DNA of 64,000 bases. Source: Diadophis punctatus similis (lineage: Eukaryota; Chordata; Lepidosauria; Squamata; Dipsadidae). Below are positions 14,046 to 24,260 of this stretch, piece after piece (position 1 is the first letter of the stretch; the number at the start of each line of letters is the position of its first letter). The notes below the pieces were generated by a model that was not told where the DNA came from, did no database searches, and saw only the letters and a program-made list of their open reading frames with translations. Location of the stretch: the NCBI GenBank assembly GCA_023053685.1, contig JALIGW010000002.1, positions 250,738,356 to 250,802,355 on the forward strand. Direction: 5' to 3'. The position numbers and the translations under genes are program-made.

Positions 14046-14215
14046 ATAGTGCGGGGTCCTTGGTGCTCTCTGAACTTGGTTGTTTTCTTACAGACTTTTC
14101 ATTATCCAAACTAGGTAACATCATCAGTGCTAGTGGGAGTGATGATATCATATTATCTAGTTTGGGTAATGAAACGTCTGCAAGAAAACAACCAGCTCAG
14201 AGAGCACCAAGGACT
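14046..14215. repeat. Foldback repeat with ~65-bp arms
   Basis: The left arm contains GGTGCTCTCTGAACTTGG and the right arm its inverse, around a short loop (ATCAGTGCTAGTGGGAGTGA). No coding is present. It is likely a small hairpin MITE nested in the hAT. Confidence 0.75.
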
Positions 14216-14501
14216 CCTCATTTCAACTCTGAGCTACAAATATTCTCCTTTATTGTTACAGTAATATATTCTAAGAAAACCAGAAAGATGAAGATCTGGA
14301 TGTCTGTTTTAGACCAGAGTGGAAGTTTGCATAACTGAATATTCCTTCACGTATAATATTCCCTTAAGACAGAAAACACAGATTTTGTTGTCCTCTTGGG
14401 TGACATCTGTGAAAAAAATTCAGGTGCTCAGGCATGAAAAATGTGCCTCTCAGACCCTATACTTTTCTGCTCACACCGAAAAAAAATTAGAGGGAACATT
14501 G

Positions 14502-16495
14502 CCTGTCAACACCGACTGCATCCTGTCAGCGAGATAAGAGGAGAACCACCGTAAAACGGTGCCTCCCACCCCCAACTCGCCGAGACGATGCAGAAGGATA
14601 CCATGGTCGATGGTATCGAACGCCGCTGAGAGGTCAAGTAGCACCAGGATGGAGGAATTACCCCCATCCCGGGCCCGCCAGAGATCATCCATCAGAGTGA
14701 CCAAGGCAGTTTCTATACTGTAGCCGCGCCTGAAACCCGACTGATAAGGATCTAGATGATCTGTTTCATCCAGAAGTTGTAGAAGCTGAGTAACCACCAC
14801 CTTCTCAACAACTTTCCCCAGAAAGGGCAAGTTGGAGACCAGACGATAATTCTTCAAGTCAGCTGGATCCAGGGAAGGCTTCTTCAAGAGGGGTCTCACC
14901 ACCGCAGTTTTTAACGACTGCGGTACGGATCCCTCCCTCAGAGAAGCAGTGACCACCGCCCGGATCCAGCTGCATGCCACCTCTCTGCTGGCCGAAACCA
15001 ACCAGGAGGGGCACGGGTCCAATAAACAGGTGGAGGTACCCATCGCCCCCACCGCTCTGTCCACATCTTCGGGAGAAACAGGCCCAAACTCTTCCCATAA
15101 TGGTGAACTAAGACTAGCCCCTGTCACCTCTATGGACTCTGCCCAGCTAGAATCCAGGTTTGACCGAATCTGAGCGACTTTATCTGACAGAAACTCAGCA
15201 AATTCCTCAGCTCTGCCTTGTAAGTGTTCCTCGCTCCCCCCTTTGGCAAGGAGGGAGCGAGTCACCCTAAACAAGGCGGCCTGGCGAGAATCTGCGGACG
15301 CAATAAGAGCGGAAAAATAAGATCGTTTTGCCGCCCTTATCGCCACTAAATAAGATCTGATGTAAATTCTTAATAGTGTTCGATCAGACTCGGTTTTGCT
15401 GGCTCTCCAGCGGCATTCTAGACGTCTCTTCTGGCGTTTCATCTCCCGGAGCTCCTCGGTAAACCAGGGAGCTTTCCGGGATCCACTGCTGCGGAGAGGT
15501 CGCTTAGGCGCAATTCGGTCTAACGCCCCTGATGCTGCGGTGTTCCAAGCAGCCACCAGGGAGTCAGCCAAGTTGTGTACCAGGGTTTCAGGTATTTCCC
15601 CGAGCTCCCTCTGGAATCCTTCCGGTTCCATTAGGCGCCTGGGGCGGAACCACCTAGTCGGTCCCGCCTCCCTGCAGGGGAGGAGTGGGGCTGCGAAATC
15701 CAACCTCAGTAGGAAATTATCTGACCATGACAGTGGGGTGATGACTATATCCCTGATCTTCAGATCATCTCTCCACTGCCCCGAAAGAAAGACTAGGTCG
15801 AGCGTGTGACCGCCCTCATGAGTCGGGCCCTGGATTACTTGGGTCAGGTCCATGGTTGTCATGGAATCCATGAACTCCTGAGCCACCCCAGAGGTTTCGC
15901 CAGCCGATGGCATGTTGAAATCCCCCAGGACCATAAGCCTAGGGAACTCAACTGCCAAGCTGGCTACTGCCTCAAGTAGCTCAGGCAGGGCCTTACTTAC
16001 GCAGCTGGGAGGCAGGTACGTTAAGAAAAGGCCCACCTGTACCCCTAAGTCCAACTTCAAAAGGAGCGTCTCACACCCAACAATCTCCGGGGCAGGGATC
16101 CTACGAGGATGCAGACTTCCGTGCGTTATTATTGCCACTCCTCCCCCCCTTCCCTGGGGTCGAGAATGGTGCTGCACCGAGAAACCAGGTGGGCATATCT
16201 CAGAGAGAGCTACTCCCCCCTCCTGCCCCAGCCAGGTCTCGGTAACACATACCAGGTCTGCCCCCTCTTCCGTGATTAAGTCACATATCAGGGGGGCTTT
16301 GTTGGTAATTGACCTGGCGTTAAGCAGCAGCATCCTGAACCCAGGGCCCTGAGAACCCTGGTTGCCAGGTGTCCGGGTTGAGCAAGTTGGAACCAAATCA
16401 GAGGGGCCAGAACAAGGGATCGCTTGTAGACAGCGAGGTCTTATTCCCCGAGAGCGGCCCACCCCTCTGATCCCGCCATATCTGCCTCTTCCCAT
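14502..16495 (-). pseudogene. CR1 ORF2: endonuclease domain plus N-terminal part of RT
   Basis: The - strand frame encodes an apurinic-type endonuclease: LLLNARSITNK, ETWL, GDFN, HTLDLVF, then SWSDNF. The linker PWFTEELREMKR follows, then RT blocks PLLKKPSLDPADLKNYR and LLDLSAAFDTIDHGIL, ending at MQSVLTG where the hAT intervenes. The normally catalytic His of the SDH motif is Asn here (codon at 15716-15718); the copies at 27828 and 41850 keep His. The frame is otherwise open for more than 650 codons, so the insertion is young, but the protein is split. Confidence 0.85.
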
Positions 16496-16849
16496 TATGA
16501 CCGAGATGTTCCGGCTCTCTTCCCCACCAGAGACCCCATCTCCCTCCCTGCTGGTCCCCCCCTTTCCTGCAGGCCATACATACCATTCTCTCCGGCCAGG
16601 GTAATTTCGTCCCGTCCTCCCCCGCTTCTGTTACTACACTCAGCGGGTGGGGGTGGAAATCCAGTCCCTGACTCTTCCATTTTCAATAATCATGCAACAC
16701 ATATATATCCATCTCACTCATCCACAATCCACATTCAAACCCCAATCACACTTCGGAGAAGGAGGGAGCAAATTAAAATAGGATTAGGACGGAAGGCAAA
16801 GTCCTCCACATGAGGAAGTTGCGTGCTAGGAGTTTTAAATTTACCTTTA

Positions 16850-17040
16850 CATAAGGGGAGTTAAAGTACAAGAGAGGGACGACGTCAAAGTTAGTTAGTT
16901 TATTTTAGTATATGGTTGCTAAATGTTTATACCCTCTATTTGCTCTGGGAGGTTGTGGGAGGAGGGTGGGAGGGGATGTGGGGTCAATGGGGGGGGAGGG
17001 AAATAAAATATAAATAAAAATTTTTACAATTAAAAAAAAA
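16850..17040 (+). other. L1 3'UTR with G-rich tract and tail
   Basis: The L1 resumes after the CR1. It holds a G-run series at 16947-17003 (GGGAGG, GGGAGGAGGGTGGGAGGGG, GGGG and G8), then AATAAAATATAAATAAAA and a poly-A run. G-runs at the same place occur in the antisense L1 at 255-300 and the ORF1-only element at 39300-39350. Confidence 0.7.
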
Positions 17041-17260
17041 GAATTCCAAAATTGTTCATTTCACCAACATAATTCAAAAAGCCAGGTTACACATTTTTTT
17101 AGTGGGTCACATTGCATCTGATCCCTTTGCAGGAGGACACTCAGCGACCAGGAGCAGGTCAGGATTGGCGTGTGGTGGATCCAAGGGGCTCTTTCGGCCC
17201 GAGTCTCCAGCTCCTGCTTACTCTGAATTTAAACATGTGAAATTTCTAAACATTAAAATA
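17041..17260. other. Duplicated non-coding unit sequence (resumes after L1)
   Basis: This matches 44332-44538 of unit 2, up to the shared TGTGAAATTTCTAAACAT segment near 17236, which is also the insertion point of the large element at 44539-52199. It is non-coding. Confidence 0.65.
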
Positions 17261-17417
17261 GTAAATTTATATTTAATCAATTTTCCTTTCTTTCCTTGGT
17301 GACAAGTTAGTGCACTCTGTTGCTGATTTCTGCAATCGAGTTTGATGCGGTTTACCTTAAGTTTGTATCTATTGTGAGCTCGTGTATTGTTGCGGTTGAA
17401 GTTGAAGTAGTCATTGA
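17261..17417. other. No feature recognised
   Basis: Unclassified single-copy-looking DNA; no gene, repeat or motif could be supported. Confidence 0.3.
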
Positions 17418-17423
17418 CAGCAG

Positions 17424-17656
17424 AGGTGGGTTCCTACCGGTGCAGTCCAGTGCGGGCGCTCCGTTAGTAGCCTGCTGATGACGTAATTTAGGCGTGACGG
17501 CTCCAGTGCTGTCTGTGCCGGTCCGTGCGCTCCGCCATATTTTTCCCTAATTTTTGGTGATTTTTCGGCTCTCTGAGCATGCACGGAAGTAAAATTGTCC
17601 CTCTGCGCATGTGCACCGGTAGGAAAAGGTAAAAGGAACCCGCCACTGCTGCTGCA
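17424..17656. mobile_element. hAT-like MITE (CAGAGGTGGGTTCC family)
   Basis: The left end is CAGAGGTGGGTTCC and a right-end match is GGAACCCGCCACTG. The interior is CpG-rich and contains GTAGGAAAAGG. It is related to the better preserved copy at 55075-55403. No 8-bp duplication was found here, so the right boundary may be wrong. Confidence 0.5.
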
Positions 17657-18261
17657 TCTCCTTCCCTCGTGTTGTCTGCTCCATTTCCCATTTTTGCATT
17701 GCAGCGCAGCTGCAGGATCCACTTTGATAGCAAGGGGGGGGGGCAATTTGCCTGGCCCAACTATCCCCGCAGTCTCCCCTACACTGGGATCAGCTTCGAT
17801 CAGGTCAGTGGCTCCTTTGGCTGCAAACAAAACAGCTCCGTTGCTCCACGCCTCCTCCTGCCAGGAAGCACAAATGGGCTGTCTGTGTGCACACGGGGCG
17901 CTTGGAGAGAGAGAGCAAGATAGCTCTCCAACTTGTGTGTGTCTGTGTGGCTTTTTTTCTCCCTCTTGATTTCTTTCTTTGTTTTTTAAACAAAGGAGGT
18001 GCGGTTGGGGGGGTTGTCCCAAAAAGCAAGACCACAAAGTTAAAAGAACAGCTTTTGAAATCCTTAAAAAGTTACGATGCTGACCTTGGGCCAGCAATTT
18101 CTTTTTTTTTTCTTTTGGGAAAAAACATGCAGCAGGTATCTGAGCAGGCATCCCCGACTCTTAATAAGGGTGACATTTAAAAGCTGGGGGGTGGAGGGGA
18201 AGTTGCCTTCTCCCCCAGAAAATGGAAGGGAGGGTAAAGAAGGAAAGAAATGGGAATAAAA
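17657..18261. other. Unclassified non-coding sequence
   Basis: This is mixed sequence with a poly-T/CTTTT stretch near 17950-17990 and near 18100. The open frames on both strands are low-complexity and have no recognisable domain. I see no gene. Confidence 0.3.
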
Positions 18262-18405
18262 GGGAGAGAAGAAGGAAGGAAGGAAGGAAGGAAGGAAGGA
18301 AGGAAGGAAGGAAGGAAGGAAGGAAGGAAGGAAGGAAGGAAGGAAGGAAGGAAGGAAGGAGATGGGAATAAAAGGGAGAGAAGGAGGAAGGAAGGAAGGA
18401 AGATT
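18262..18405 (+). repeat. (GAAG)n microsatellite
   Basis: About 24 uninterrupted GAAG units run from 18266 to 18360, then an interrupted repeat. A related flank (GAGGGTCTGAGATAAATCCTG) follows at 18420 and again at 24944, so the microsatellite belongs to an interspersed repeat. Confidence 0.9.
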
Positions 18406-18862
18406 ATAATGAGGGACAGTGAGGGTCTGAGATAAATCCTGCCTTAGCACTTGGCTACCAGCAGCCCTGCTGCCTTTTGACATGTGGCTTCTTGGGGGTG
18501 CATTTTGGAGAAGTGTCAAAATAAATGCTAAAAATGCAATCAGCTTCGGATTAAATTCCAAATGAAATTGGGTCTTTAGGATAAGGAGACATGAAGAACT
18601 TTCAACCGCAGGTTTCTAAAAATCTTATTGAAATGAATGTCTAGAGGCAGCTCAGCTCCAGAGGGAGCAAGAGAGATAGGGTCCCAATGAGGGTCTTAGA
18701 TAGTTAACCCAGTAATAACAGAATAACAGACTTTGGTGGTTTTCTAGCCCAACCCCCTGCTCAGGCAGGAAAACTGAGGATGCCAAAATCTGAGTAGAGG
18801 GCCTGGGAAAGCTGTCAGAATAACGTAATAACACTTAGAAGGGACCTTGGGGGGCGGGGAAA
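18406..18862. other. Repeat-derived sequence; CR1-tail fragment at 18740-18862
   Basis: The start matches 24935-25005 (CCTGCCTTAGCACTTGG-type). The end is a degraded antisense CR1 3' tail (CCCAACCCCCTGCTCAGGCA). No gene is seen. Confidence 0.45.
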
Positions 18863-18870
18863 CCCTATAC

Positions 18871-19406
18871 CTGTGGTGGCGAACCTATGGCACGCGTGCC
18901 AGAGGTGGCACGCGGAGCCATAGAAGCCGGCACGCGAGGGTTCCCACCGGCAAACCGGAAGTGCGGAAAAACGCACTTCCGGTTTGCCGGTGTGCTGTTT
19001 TTTGCACTCCGGAGGGTTCAGGGAAGCTCCCTGAAGCTCCGGAATGCAAAAAACTACAAAACGGACAAACCGGAAGTGCACTTTTCCGCACTTCCGGTTT
19101 GTCCGTTTTGTAGTTTTTTGCATTCCGGAGCTTCAGGGAGCTTCCCTGAACTCTCCGGAGTGCAAAAAACAGCATACCGGCAAACCGGAAGTGCTTTTTT
19201 TCGCACTTCCGGTTTGCCGGTTTTGTCGTCCCAGGCTCCGGTAAGCCTTTGCGCGGGGGTGGGGGTGTGTGCGCATGCGCAGGGGGCAGCATGGGGGGGT
19301 GTTGTGCGCATGCATGGGGGGGAGGGAATGGGTGTGGGCATGCGAGCGCGCGCAAGCGCACCCCCCCCTTTTTGGCACGCGAGCCGAAAAAGGTTCGCCA
19401 CCACTG
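18871..19406. mobile_element. hAT (Buster-like) serial-hairpin MITE, copy 1, TSD CCCTATAC
   Basis: Termini are CTGTGGTGGCGAACC and GGTTCGCCACCACTG. Identical octamers CCCTATAC lie at 18863-18870 and 19407-19414. The interior is a chain of inverted repeats containing six ACCGGAAGTG/CACTTCCGGT motifs and a G-rich right part with alternating GCGCATGC. There is no coding. Sister copies lie at 25944-26472 and 52444-52988. Confidence 0.9.
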
Positions 19407-19414
19407 CCCTATAC

Positions 19415-19700
19415 CATTTCAGAGAAATGGCTGTCCAGTCTCCTCTTGAAAACCTCCAGTGTTGGAGCACCCAGAACTTCTGGAGACAAGCAGTTCCACT
19501 GGTTAATTGTTCTCACTGTCAGGAAGTTTCTCCTTAGTTTTAGGTTGATTTTCTCTTTGTTCAGTTTCCATCCATTGCTTCTTGTTTTGCCTTCTGGTGG
19601 TTTGGAAAATACATTGCCCCCCCCCCCGTTCTTTGTGGCAGCCCCTTAAAAGCCTGTTGCCTATCACACCTGGGCAAAGCATGTGAGCCATTTCCTCCTT
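19415..19700 (-). mobile_element. CR1 3'-region fragment, antisense
   Basis: This reads as the reverse complement of the reptile CR1 C-terminal and 3'UTR region. On the - strand it encodes CR1-like NLRRNFLTVRTI-type sequence just upstream of the tail. It is continuous with 18740-18862 across the MITE. Confidence 0.65.
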
Positions 19701-19861
19701 TAAGTGGTCCATGAAAGTACATCTATAGTATGTAGATAATAAAGTTGAAAAAAGTGAACATCTTTACACAACTATAGATACGTTGAGGTTGGGTGTGAGA
19801 AGGAATGGCTGGGAGGGGAGGGGCCAGGCGAGGCACCCCTTGATGTGAGTGACATTGAGTT

Positions 19862-20010
19862 GGCCACGCCCACCCAGTCACATGACCATGAAGCATCTCC
19901 CACCCAGTCACATGACCATCAAGCCACTCCCACCTGGTCACATGACTGGCAAGCCACTCCCACCCGGTCACATGACCGTCAAGCCAGTCCCACAAAATCA
20001 AGCCATGCCC
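19862..20010 (+). repeat. 30-bp minisatellite with TCACATGA motifs
   Basis: Four near-identical 30-base units place TCACATGA at 19878, 19908, 19938 and 19968, exactly 30 bases apart. The context is CCCACCCAGTCACATGACC. A partial fifth unit follows. TCACATGA matches the M-box/E-box read by MITF/TFE-type factors; function is only inference. Confidence 0.85.
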
Positions 20011-20130
20011 ACAGAGTGGTAGTAAAAAATGTGGAACCCACCCCTGATTGACAGGTACCTGTAGGACATTGTAGCAGATAATTTTATGGTCTACAGATCA
20101 GATTGAAGGCAGCATAGTTCTAATGTTATA

Positions 20131-20470
20131 GGGCCGTGATGGCAAACCTATGGCACGCTTGCCACAAGTGGCACGTGGAGCCATAGCCGAGGGCACGCGA
20201 CGCGTTGCCCTATATCAGCTCCAGTGCGCATGCGCGCGCTGGCCAGCTGATTTTGGCATTCCAGAGATGTGAGGCCATTTTTGCCCTCCCCAGGCTTCAG
20301 GAAAGCCTCCTCTAAAAGCTGCGTGCATGTGCCAAGCGGCGGAGTGCCAGAGCTGCGCTGCCCCGCCAAAGGGACGAAGCAAGGCGATGTCAGCCATTTC
20401 CTGGCGCCAGAGCCGAAAGAGCCCGGCGGAGCAGCTATGAAGGCAGGCCAAAAGTAAGGGGCTGGGCCAA
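20131..20470. mobile_element. Older relative of the GTGGTGGCG hAT MITE
   Basis: The left part (GATGGCAAACCTATGGCACG and a GGCACG palindrome) resembles the left ends at 18871 and 25944. The interior diverges and contains CCAGGCTTCAGGAAAGCCTCC foldbacks like those at 59480-59650. The right end was not found. Confidence 0.5.
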
Positions 20471-20644
20471 CGGGCACGCCAACAGGGCTGGAGTCAGTCT
20501 TCGAGGGAGTGACAGGCAAATGTTGGATGAAACAACGGGTGTTCATTAGGGTGCGGGTTTTTTTGTGGGGGGGAGCTCAATAAAAATGGTGGAGGTGTAA
20601 AGAGCTGAGCCGGGGAAGGAGCAGAGGGCGGGGCAGGCAGCCAC

Positions 20645-20701
20645 CCAGTCAGCAAATGGCAGGGGGTTGGACTAGAAGACCTCCAAGGTCCCTTCCAACT
20701 C
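20645..20701 (+). mobile_element. CR1 3' tail fragment, sense
   Basis: GGACTAGAAGACCTCCAAGG followed by TCCCTTCCAACTCTG is the standard squamate CR1 tail, leading into the trinucleotide repeat. Confidence 0.75.
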
Positions 20702-20861
<160 letters not shown>

Positions 20862-20869
20862 TAAGTGCC

Positions 20870-21441
20870 AGAGCCCATTGTAACAACATTGCCAAAAAGG
20901 CACTAAGAGTTGTCAACCTAATCTTGCGTAGCTTCTTCTCTGGCAATATTACTCTGCTAACCAGAGCATACAAAACATTTGCCAGACCAATCCTTGAATA
21001 CAGCTCACCTGTCTGGAACCCGCACTACATATCGGACATAAATACAATTGAGAGAGTCGAGAAATACTTCACAAGAAGAGTCCTCCACTATTCTACTCGC
21101 AACATAATTCCTTATTCCACCAGACTTGGAATTTTAGGCTTAGACAACTTAGAGCTACGTCGCCTTTGATCTGATCTAAATGTAGTTCATAAAATCATCT
21201 GCCACAATGTCCTACCTGTCAATGAATACCTCAGCTTCAACCGCAACAATACAAGAGCACACAATAGATTCAAACTCAATGTAAACCACTCGAAACTCGA
21301 CTGCAGAAAATATGACTTCAGCAACAGAGTAATCAGTGCCTGGAATGCACTTCCCGACTCTGTGGTTTCTTCCCCAAACCTCAAAAAATTTAACCTTAGT
21401 CTGTCTACAGTTCACTTCACCTCATTCCTAAGAGGTCTGTA
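20870..21441 (+). pseudogene. Non-LTR retrotransposon ORF2 C-terminal fragment
   Basis: The frame encodes NNIAKKALRVVN, then RPILEYSSPVWNPHYISDIN and IERVEKYFTRRVLHYS. This is the region after the RT palm found in many CR1/Jockey-superclade LINE proteins. A TGA at 21167-21169 interrupts it. Coding then resumes through SAWNALPDSVV to a TAA near 21441. The 3'UTR continues to (AAAT)n at about 21572-21600. The clade was not determined. A 5'-shorter copy lies at 59722-60110 within the unit 2 duplication. Confidence 0.7.
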
Positions 21442-21605
21442 AGGGGCGTGCATAAGCACACCAGCGTGCCTACCGTCCCTGTCCTTCTGTCCTATTGTCT
21501 AATTTTTACCTATACATACTTTGCTTTTGTTTATGTTTATATCATACCTGTTATCTTGTACACGTGTTGACAAAATAAATAAATAAATAAATAAATAAAA
21601 TGATA
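21442..21605 (+). mobile_element. LINE 3'UTR and (AAAT)n tail
   Basis: GTAAGGGGCGTGCATAAGCA and following pyrimidine-rich sequence end in AAATAAATAAAT repeats. It recurs at 60110-60258, and a diverged piece lies at 56225-56335. Confidence 0.7.
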
Positions 21606-21639
21606 ATGAAAACAACTTCCAAACGCATTGATGGAGATT

Positions 21640-21888
21640 GGACAAGCATGTTATTCCACCTCCTGTCGCTAGATGGCAGTCAGGCAACATCTGTGCCTAC
21701 AAAGCCATCACCACATTAGTGCCATTCAGCTTAAAAGGAGTTTTAAACCATTGAGTACTGTATTGCTAGAAAGGATGGGAGGAGAGGAGAAGCGCAGAGG
21801 AACTTCCTCTTCCGGATGACTCATGGGAGAAAGGAGGTGTGCAGAGCGGCTTTTCTGCTCGTCTCGTGGTCGAAGCGGCAGCTGGAAG
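21640..21888 (+). promoter_or_regulatory. Candidate promoter and non-coding first exon with splice donor (unit 1)
   Basis: This moderately CpG-containing segment holds an ETS core CTTCCGG at 21809-21815 directly beside a perfect AP-1 site TGACTCA (21817-21823). It then has CGTCTCGTGGTCGAAGCGGC and GGAAG followed by GTGAGT, a consensus 5' splice site at 21888/21889. Unit 2 keeps all these features near 60468-60543. It lies upstream of ZNF copy 2 and could be its first exon. No TATA box is clear. It could instead be part of a repeat. Confidence 0.4.
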
Positions 21889-23379
21889 GTGAGTTGAGGG
21901 CAGGTGGGAGGAAAGTCCGGGAGCAAGTCGGGCTGTTCGGTTTCCTCCACGGCCTGGAAGCAGAGAAGCAACTGGGCTGAAGCATGTCAGCTGCTGCTGC
22001 AGGTTCCTCCCCTCCCCAGATTTAAGCCCTCTGGTGTTGCACACTAAAAATGGTGGCTGCAATTTTCTGCTGGTGGGAAGATTTTAAAAATCCCGTTTAA
22101 ATTAAGGTTGATTCTTTGGGGATGGCTTCCCTAGAGGTTGTGGGTGCTCCATCACTAGAGGCTTTTAAGAGGAGATTGGACTTAGAGACAGAAAATAATA
22201 CATAGACATTAAAACCTAAATAAATTGCACCAAATTTCCATCTCTCAAGACTTCAGGCATCTGCTGAAGGCTGTTATGGGCTGCTTTCACCCTTTGTTTC
22301 CATTTCTCCTTTGGAGAAATATAATATTCTGCCTCTCTTAATATTCCCCAACATATTACATTATTTTTTTGGGGGGGGGCTTCCCACAAAGATACCAGAG
22401 ATTAAAACCAAGGACACATGGGGAAGGCAGGGGTGGAATGGGGGGGGGGGGTGAATCTACTGCTGGATCCAGGACAACCATAGCTAGTCCTTATTAAAGT
22501 TCGTTGCAAAAATCAAAACCAGAAGCACAACACAGATGACTGATTCAGCTGGATTCAATAACTTCTTTATAAATATAATAACAGATGAATTTACAATACC
22601 ATTAGCAGAGTTCTTCTTCAAGCAGTTACATATAGCAGAGAACAGTTAGTTTCATTTCAGCAGAGTTCAGAGAGAGTACAGAGTGGACCTGGAGCCACAC
22701 CCAGCTTTAAGCTTAAGTTTCAATTTCTATTCTCTGCACAGACTCAGAAGTGTTTAACTCCCATTGGCTGACTTAGTTGCTATGCCTATTCATTGACTGA
22801 CCTTGTTACATTGGCTCTCCCAGTTCATGAATATCTTAACAGTCCTCACTTACCATTGGTTCACTGAGCCTTTGAAGTTACAATGGCACTGTAGAACCAG
22901 ACGTAATTAAGAAGGTGCAGGAAAAGGAGTTGCACCAATTCGGATTCTGCCAACCAGTGCACTTTTATGATGGTTTCATCATCCCGCAGTTGTGGCTCAA
23001 TAAAAGACAGTGTCTAAGTGTGTGTGATAATAAGACTATGCATTGATTCATCTGAATAAAGACGGGTCCCTCCTAAGAACGAAGGAACCCTGAACAGAGT
23101 GCAAGGCAGATATTTATACATATCTTTGCTTTCACTTCAGGCTAGTGGAAGCCTGTTGAGGCCTGAACTTTAGCCTTGCCATCTCAACAGATGAGCAATC
23201 ATCAAATTCATCAAATTCGTGATTAGCAATAGCACAGAAGGTTTGACTAACCATTTTGAGTTGTTTTTCAGGCTTGAAAGACATGGATTTTCTCCATATT
23301 GTAAGCTGTGTGTATTTTTATTTCTCTCTGAGTGTATATATCTGCAAACGTATAATCTATCACCAGAACTTCCAGATAC
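21889..23379. other. Duplicated non-coding block
   Basis: It is nearly identical to 60542-62250 of unit 2, except that about 230 bases (a CR1 tail and AT-rich sequence, 60800-61070) are missing here near 22175. The part at 22530-22860 reads like a possible LTR-type segment (repeated direct-repeat-like GCAGAG, CCATTGGCTGA), but I cannot classify it. No open frame has a known domain. Confidence 0.45.
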
Positions 23380-23726
23380 AGAGTCATGTGAAAAAGAAAG
23401 TACACTCTCCTTGACTTCTATGATTTTACGTATCAGGACATCGTAAAAATGAATTGGTCCTTAGAAGTTCTTAAAAGTAGGCAAAATACAACCAGAAATG
23501 AATGCATGACATATTATATCAAGTCATCATTTATTTTATAAAAAGAAAGCCAAAATGGAGAAGTCATGTGTGAAAAATGTATGATTCAGTAATTTGTAGA
23601 ACCACCTTCGGCAACAACAACTAGAAGTAATTCTTTTCTGTGTGACTTTATCAGTCTCTTGCAGTGATGTGGAGGAATTTTGGACCACTCTTCTTTACAA
23701 CATTGCTTCAGTTCATTGAAGTTTGA
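23380..23726 (-). mobile_element. Tc1/mariner transposase 3' fragment, antisense
   Basis: One end has a TIR-like GTCATGTGAAAAAGAAAGTA. On the - strand the sequence encodes NELKQCCKEEWSKIPPHHC and a following basic stretch, the C-terminal end of a Tc1-type transposase. It is truncated at the other end, where the unit 2 copy (62250-62620) continues slightly further. It is inactive. Confidence 0.75.
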
Positions 23727-24260
23727 ACCACCTTGCTTCCTACTCCAGCCCTCCCACCGCCTTGCTGCTCAGGTGGCTCCTGCTGCCCATGATGCTGCCA
23801 GCAGCTTGGGTGTCCTGGCTGAAGATCGCTCTTTCTCCCATACACACACACACACAAACAGAGATTGCACTGGATCTCTCTCTCGATCTCTCTCCTTCCT
23901 TCCCTCCCTCTTTCTCTCTTCCCACCCACCCCATTTGCATGCAAGCGTGCTCCGTGGGACAATGAGGTCTCATTCAGTAGTTAAGTGGAAAGTAGTTTGG
24001 GGGAGCAGTAGTAGGAGACCGGCAAACACTTTTCACGCCAAGAATGAAAGTCTCTGGGTCCCTGACTGCAAAAGAGGATGGGTGCCTGAATCTGCGCGAT
24101 ATTATAGCACCCAGGAGCGTCCATTCTCGGCATGAAAAGCATTTCCAAGCCAAATCTCCTCTCCCTCCCTCAGAGGCAAAGAAAGAGAGAAAGAAAGAGA
24201 GTAGACAGATGTTTGCAAGGTAAGTGAGTCCTTGTGGCAGGAAGGGAGGGAGAAGCATGA
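23727..24260. other. Duplicated non-coding block with (CA)n
   Basis: It matches 62814-63296. A (CA)n run at about 23841-23857 is followed by CTCTCTCGATCTCTC-rich sequence. About 215 bases present at 62600-62813 are absent here. No gene is supported. Confidence 0.45.

Larger units (their letters stand above)
12190..14501. mobile_element. hAT element, non-autonomous, 8-bp TSD CCTGTCAA
   Basis: The termini are CACTGTTCCCTCTAA on the left and the inverse of CAATGTTCCCTCTAA on the right. The octamer CCTGTCAA flanks it at 12182-12189 and 14502-14509, interrupting a CR1 RT frame that resumes exactly on the far side. The interior has no recognisable transposase. It contains GC-rich ends, a 330-bp purine tract (13700-14030) and a foldback repeat (14050-14210). 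Confidence 0.8.
10985..16800 (-). mobile_element. Antisense CR1-clade LINE inserted in the L1 3'UTR
   Basis: The 3' end begins with (TTTA)n at about 10999 and the box GCCGCCCAACTCCCGGAGGA, typical of reptile CR1/L3-like tails. Coding for the C-terminal region, RT, linker and endonuclease follows up to about 16495, then 5' sequence to roughly 16800. A 2.3 kb hAT at 12190-14501 splits the RT. No clear target duplication was seen, as is usual for CR1. The exact 5' end is uncertain. Confidence 0.8.
7623..17040 (+). mobile_element. Sense L1 LINE, 5'-truncated, carrying nested insertions, 26-bp TSD
   Basis: L1 ORF2 starts abruptly at DGLTAVYYK, directly after the target sequence. After removing nested elements, the L1 runs through ORF2, a 3'UTR with a G-rich tract (16947-17003) and a short poly-A ending at 17040. 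A 26-base duplication (7597-7622 and 17041-17066, one mismatch) frames it. Unit 2 has the uninterrupted site at about 44330-44360. Nested inside are a mariner-like element (8540-9537) and an antisense CR1 (10985 to about 16800), which itself contains a hAT (12190-14501). Confidence 0.85.

Noticed and set aside
18887..19537. Overlapping open frames on both strands in the GTGGTGGCG MITE (also 25960-26454 and 52460-52918)
   Set aside because: The frames come from GC-rich hairpins; the same peptides appear on both strands because the arms are inverted. No domain.
22530..22860. LTR of an endogenous retrovirus
   Set aside because: Promoter-like and CCATTGGCTGA motifs are suggestive, but no TG...CA ends, duplication or internal coding could be defined.
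23680..24135. 151-codon + strand frame downstream of the Tc1 fragment
   Set aside because: It crosses a deletion junction and a CA/CT-rich repeat; the unit 2 copy does not conserve the frame in the same way.
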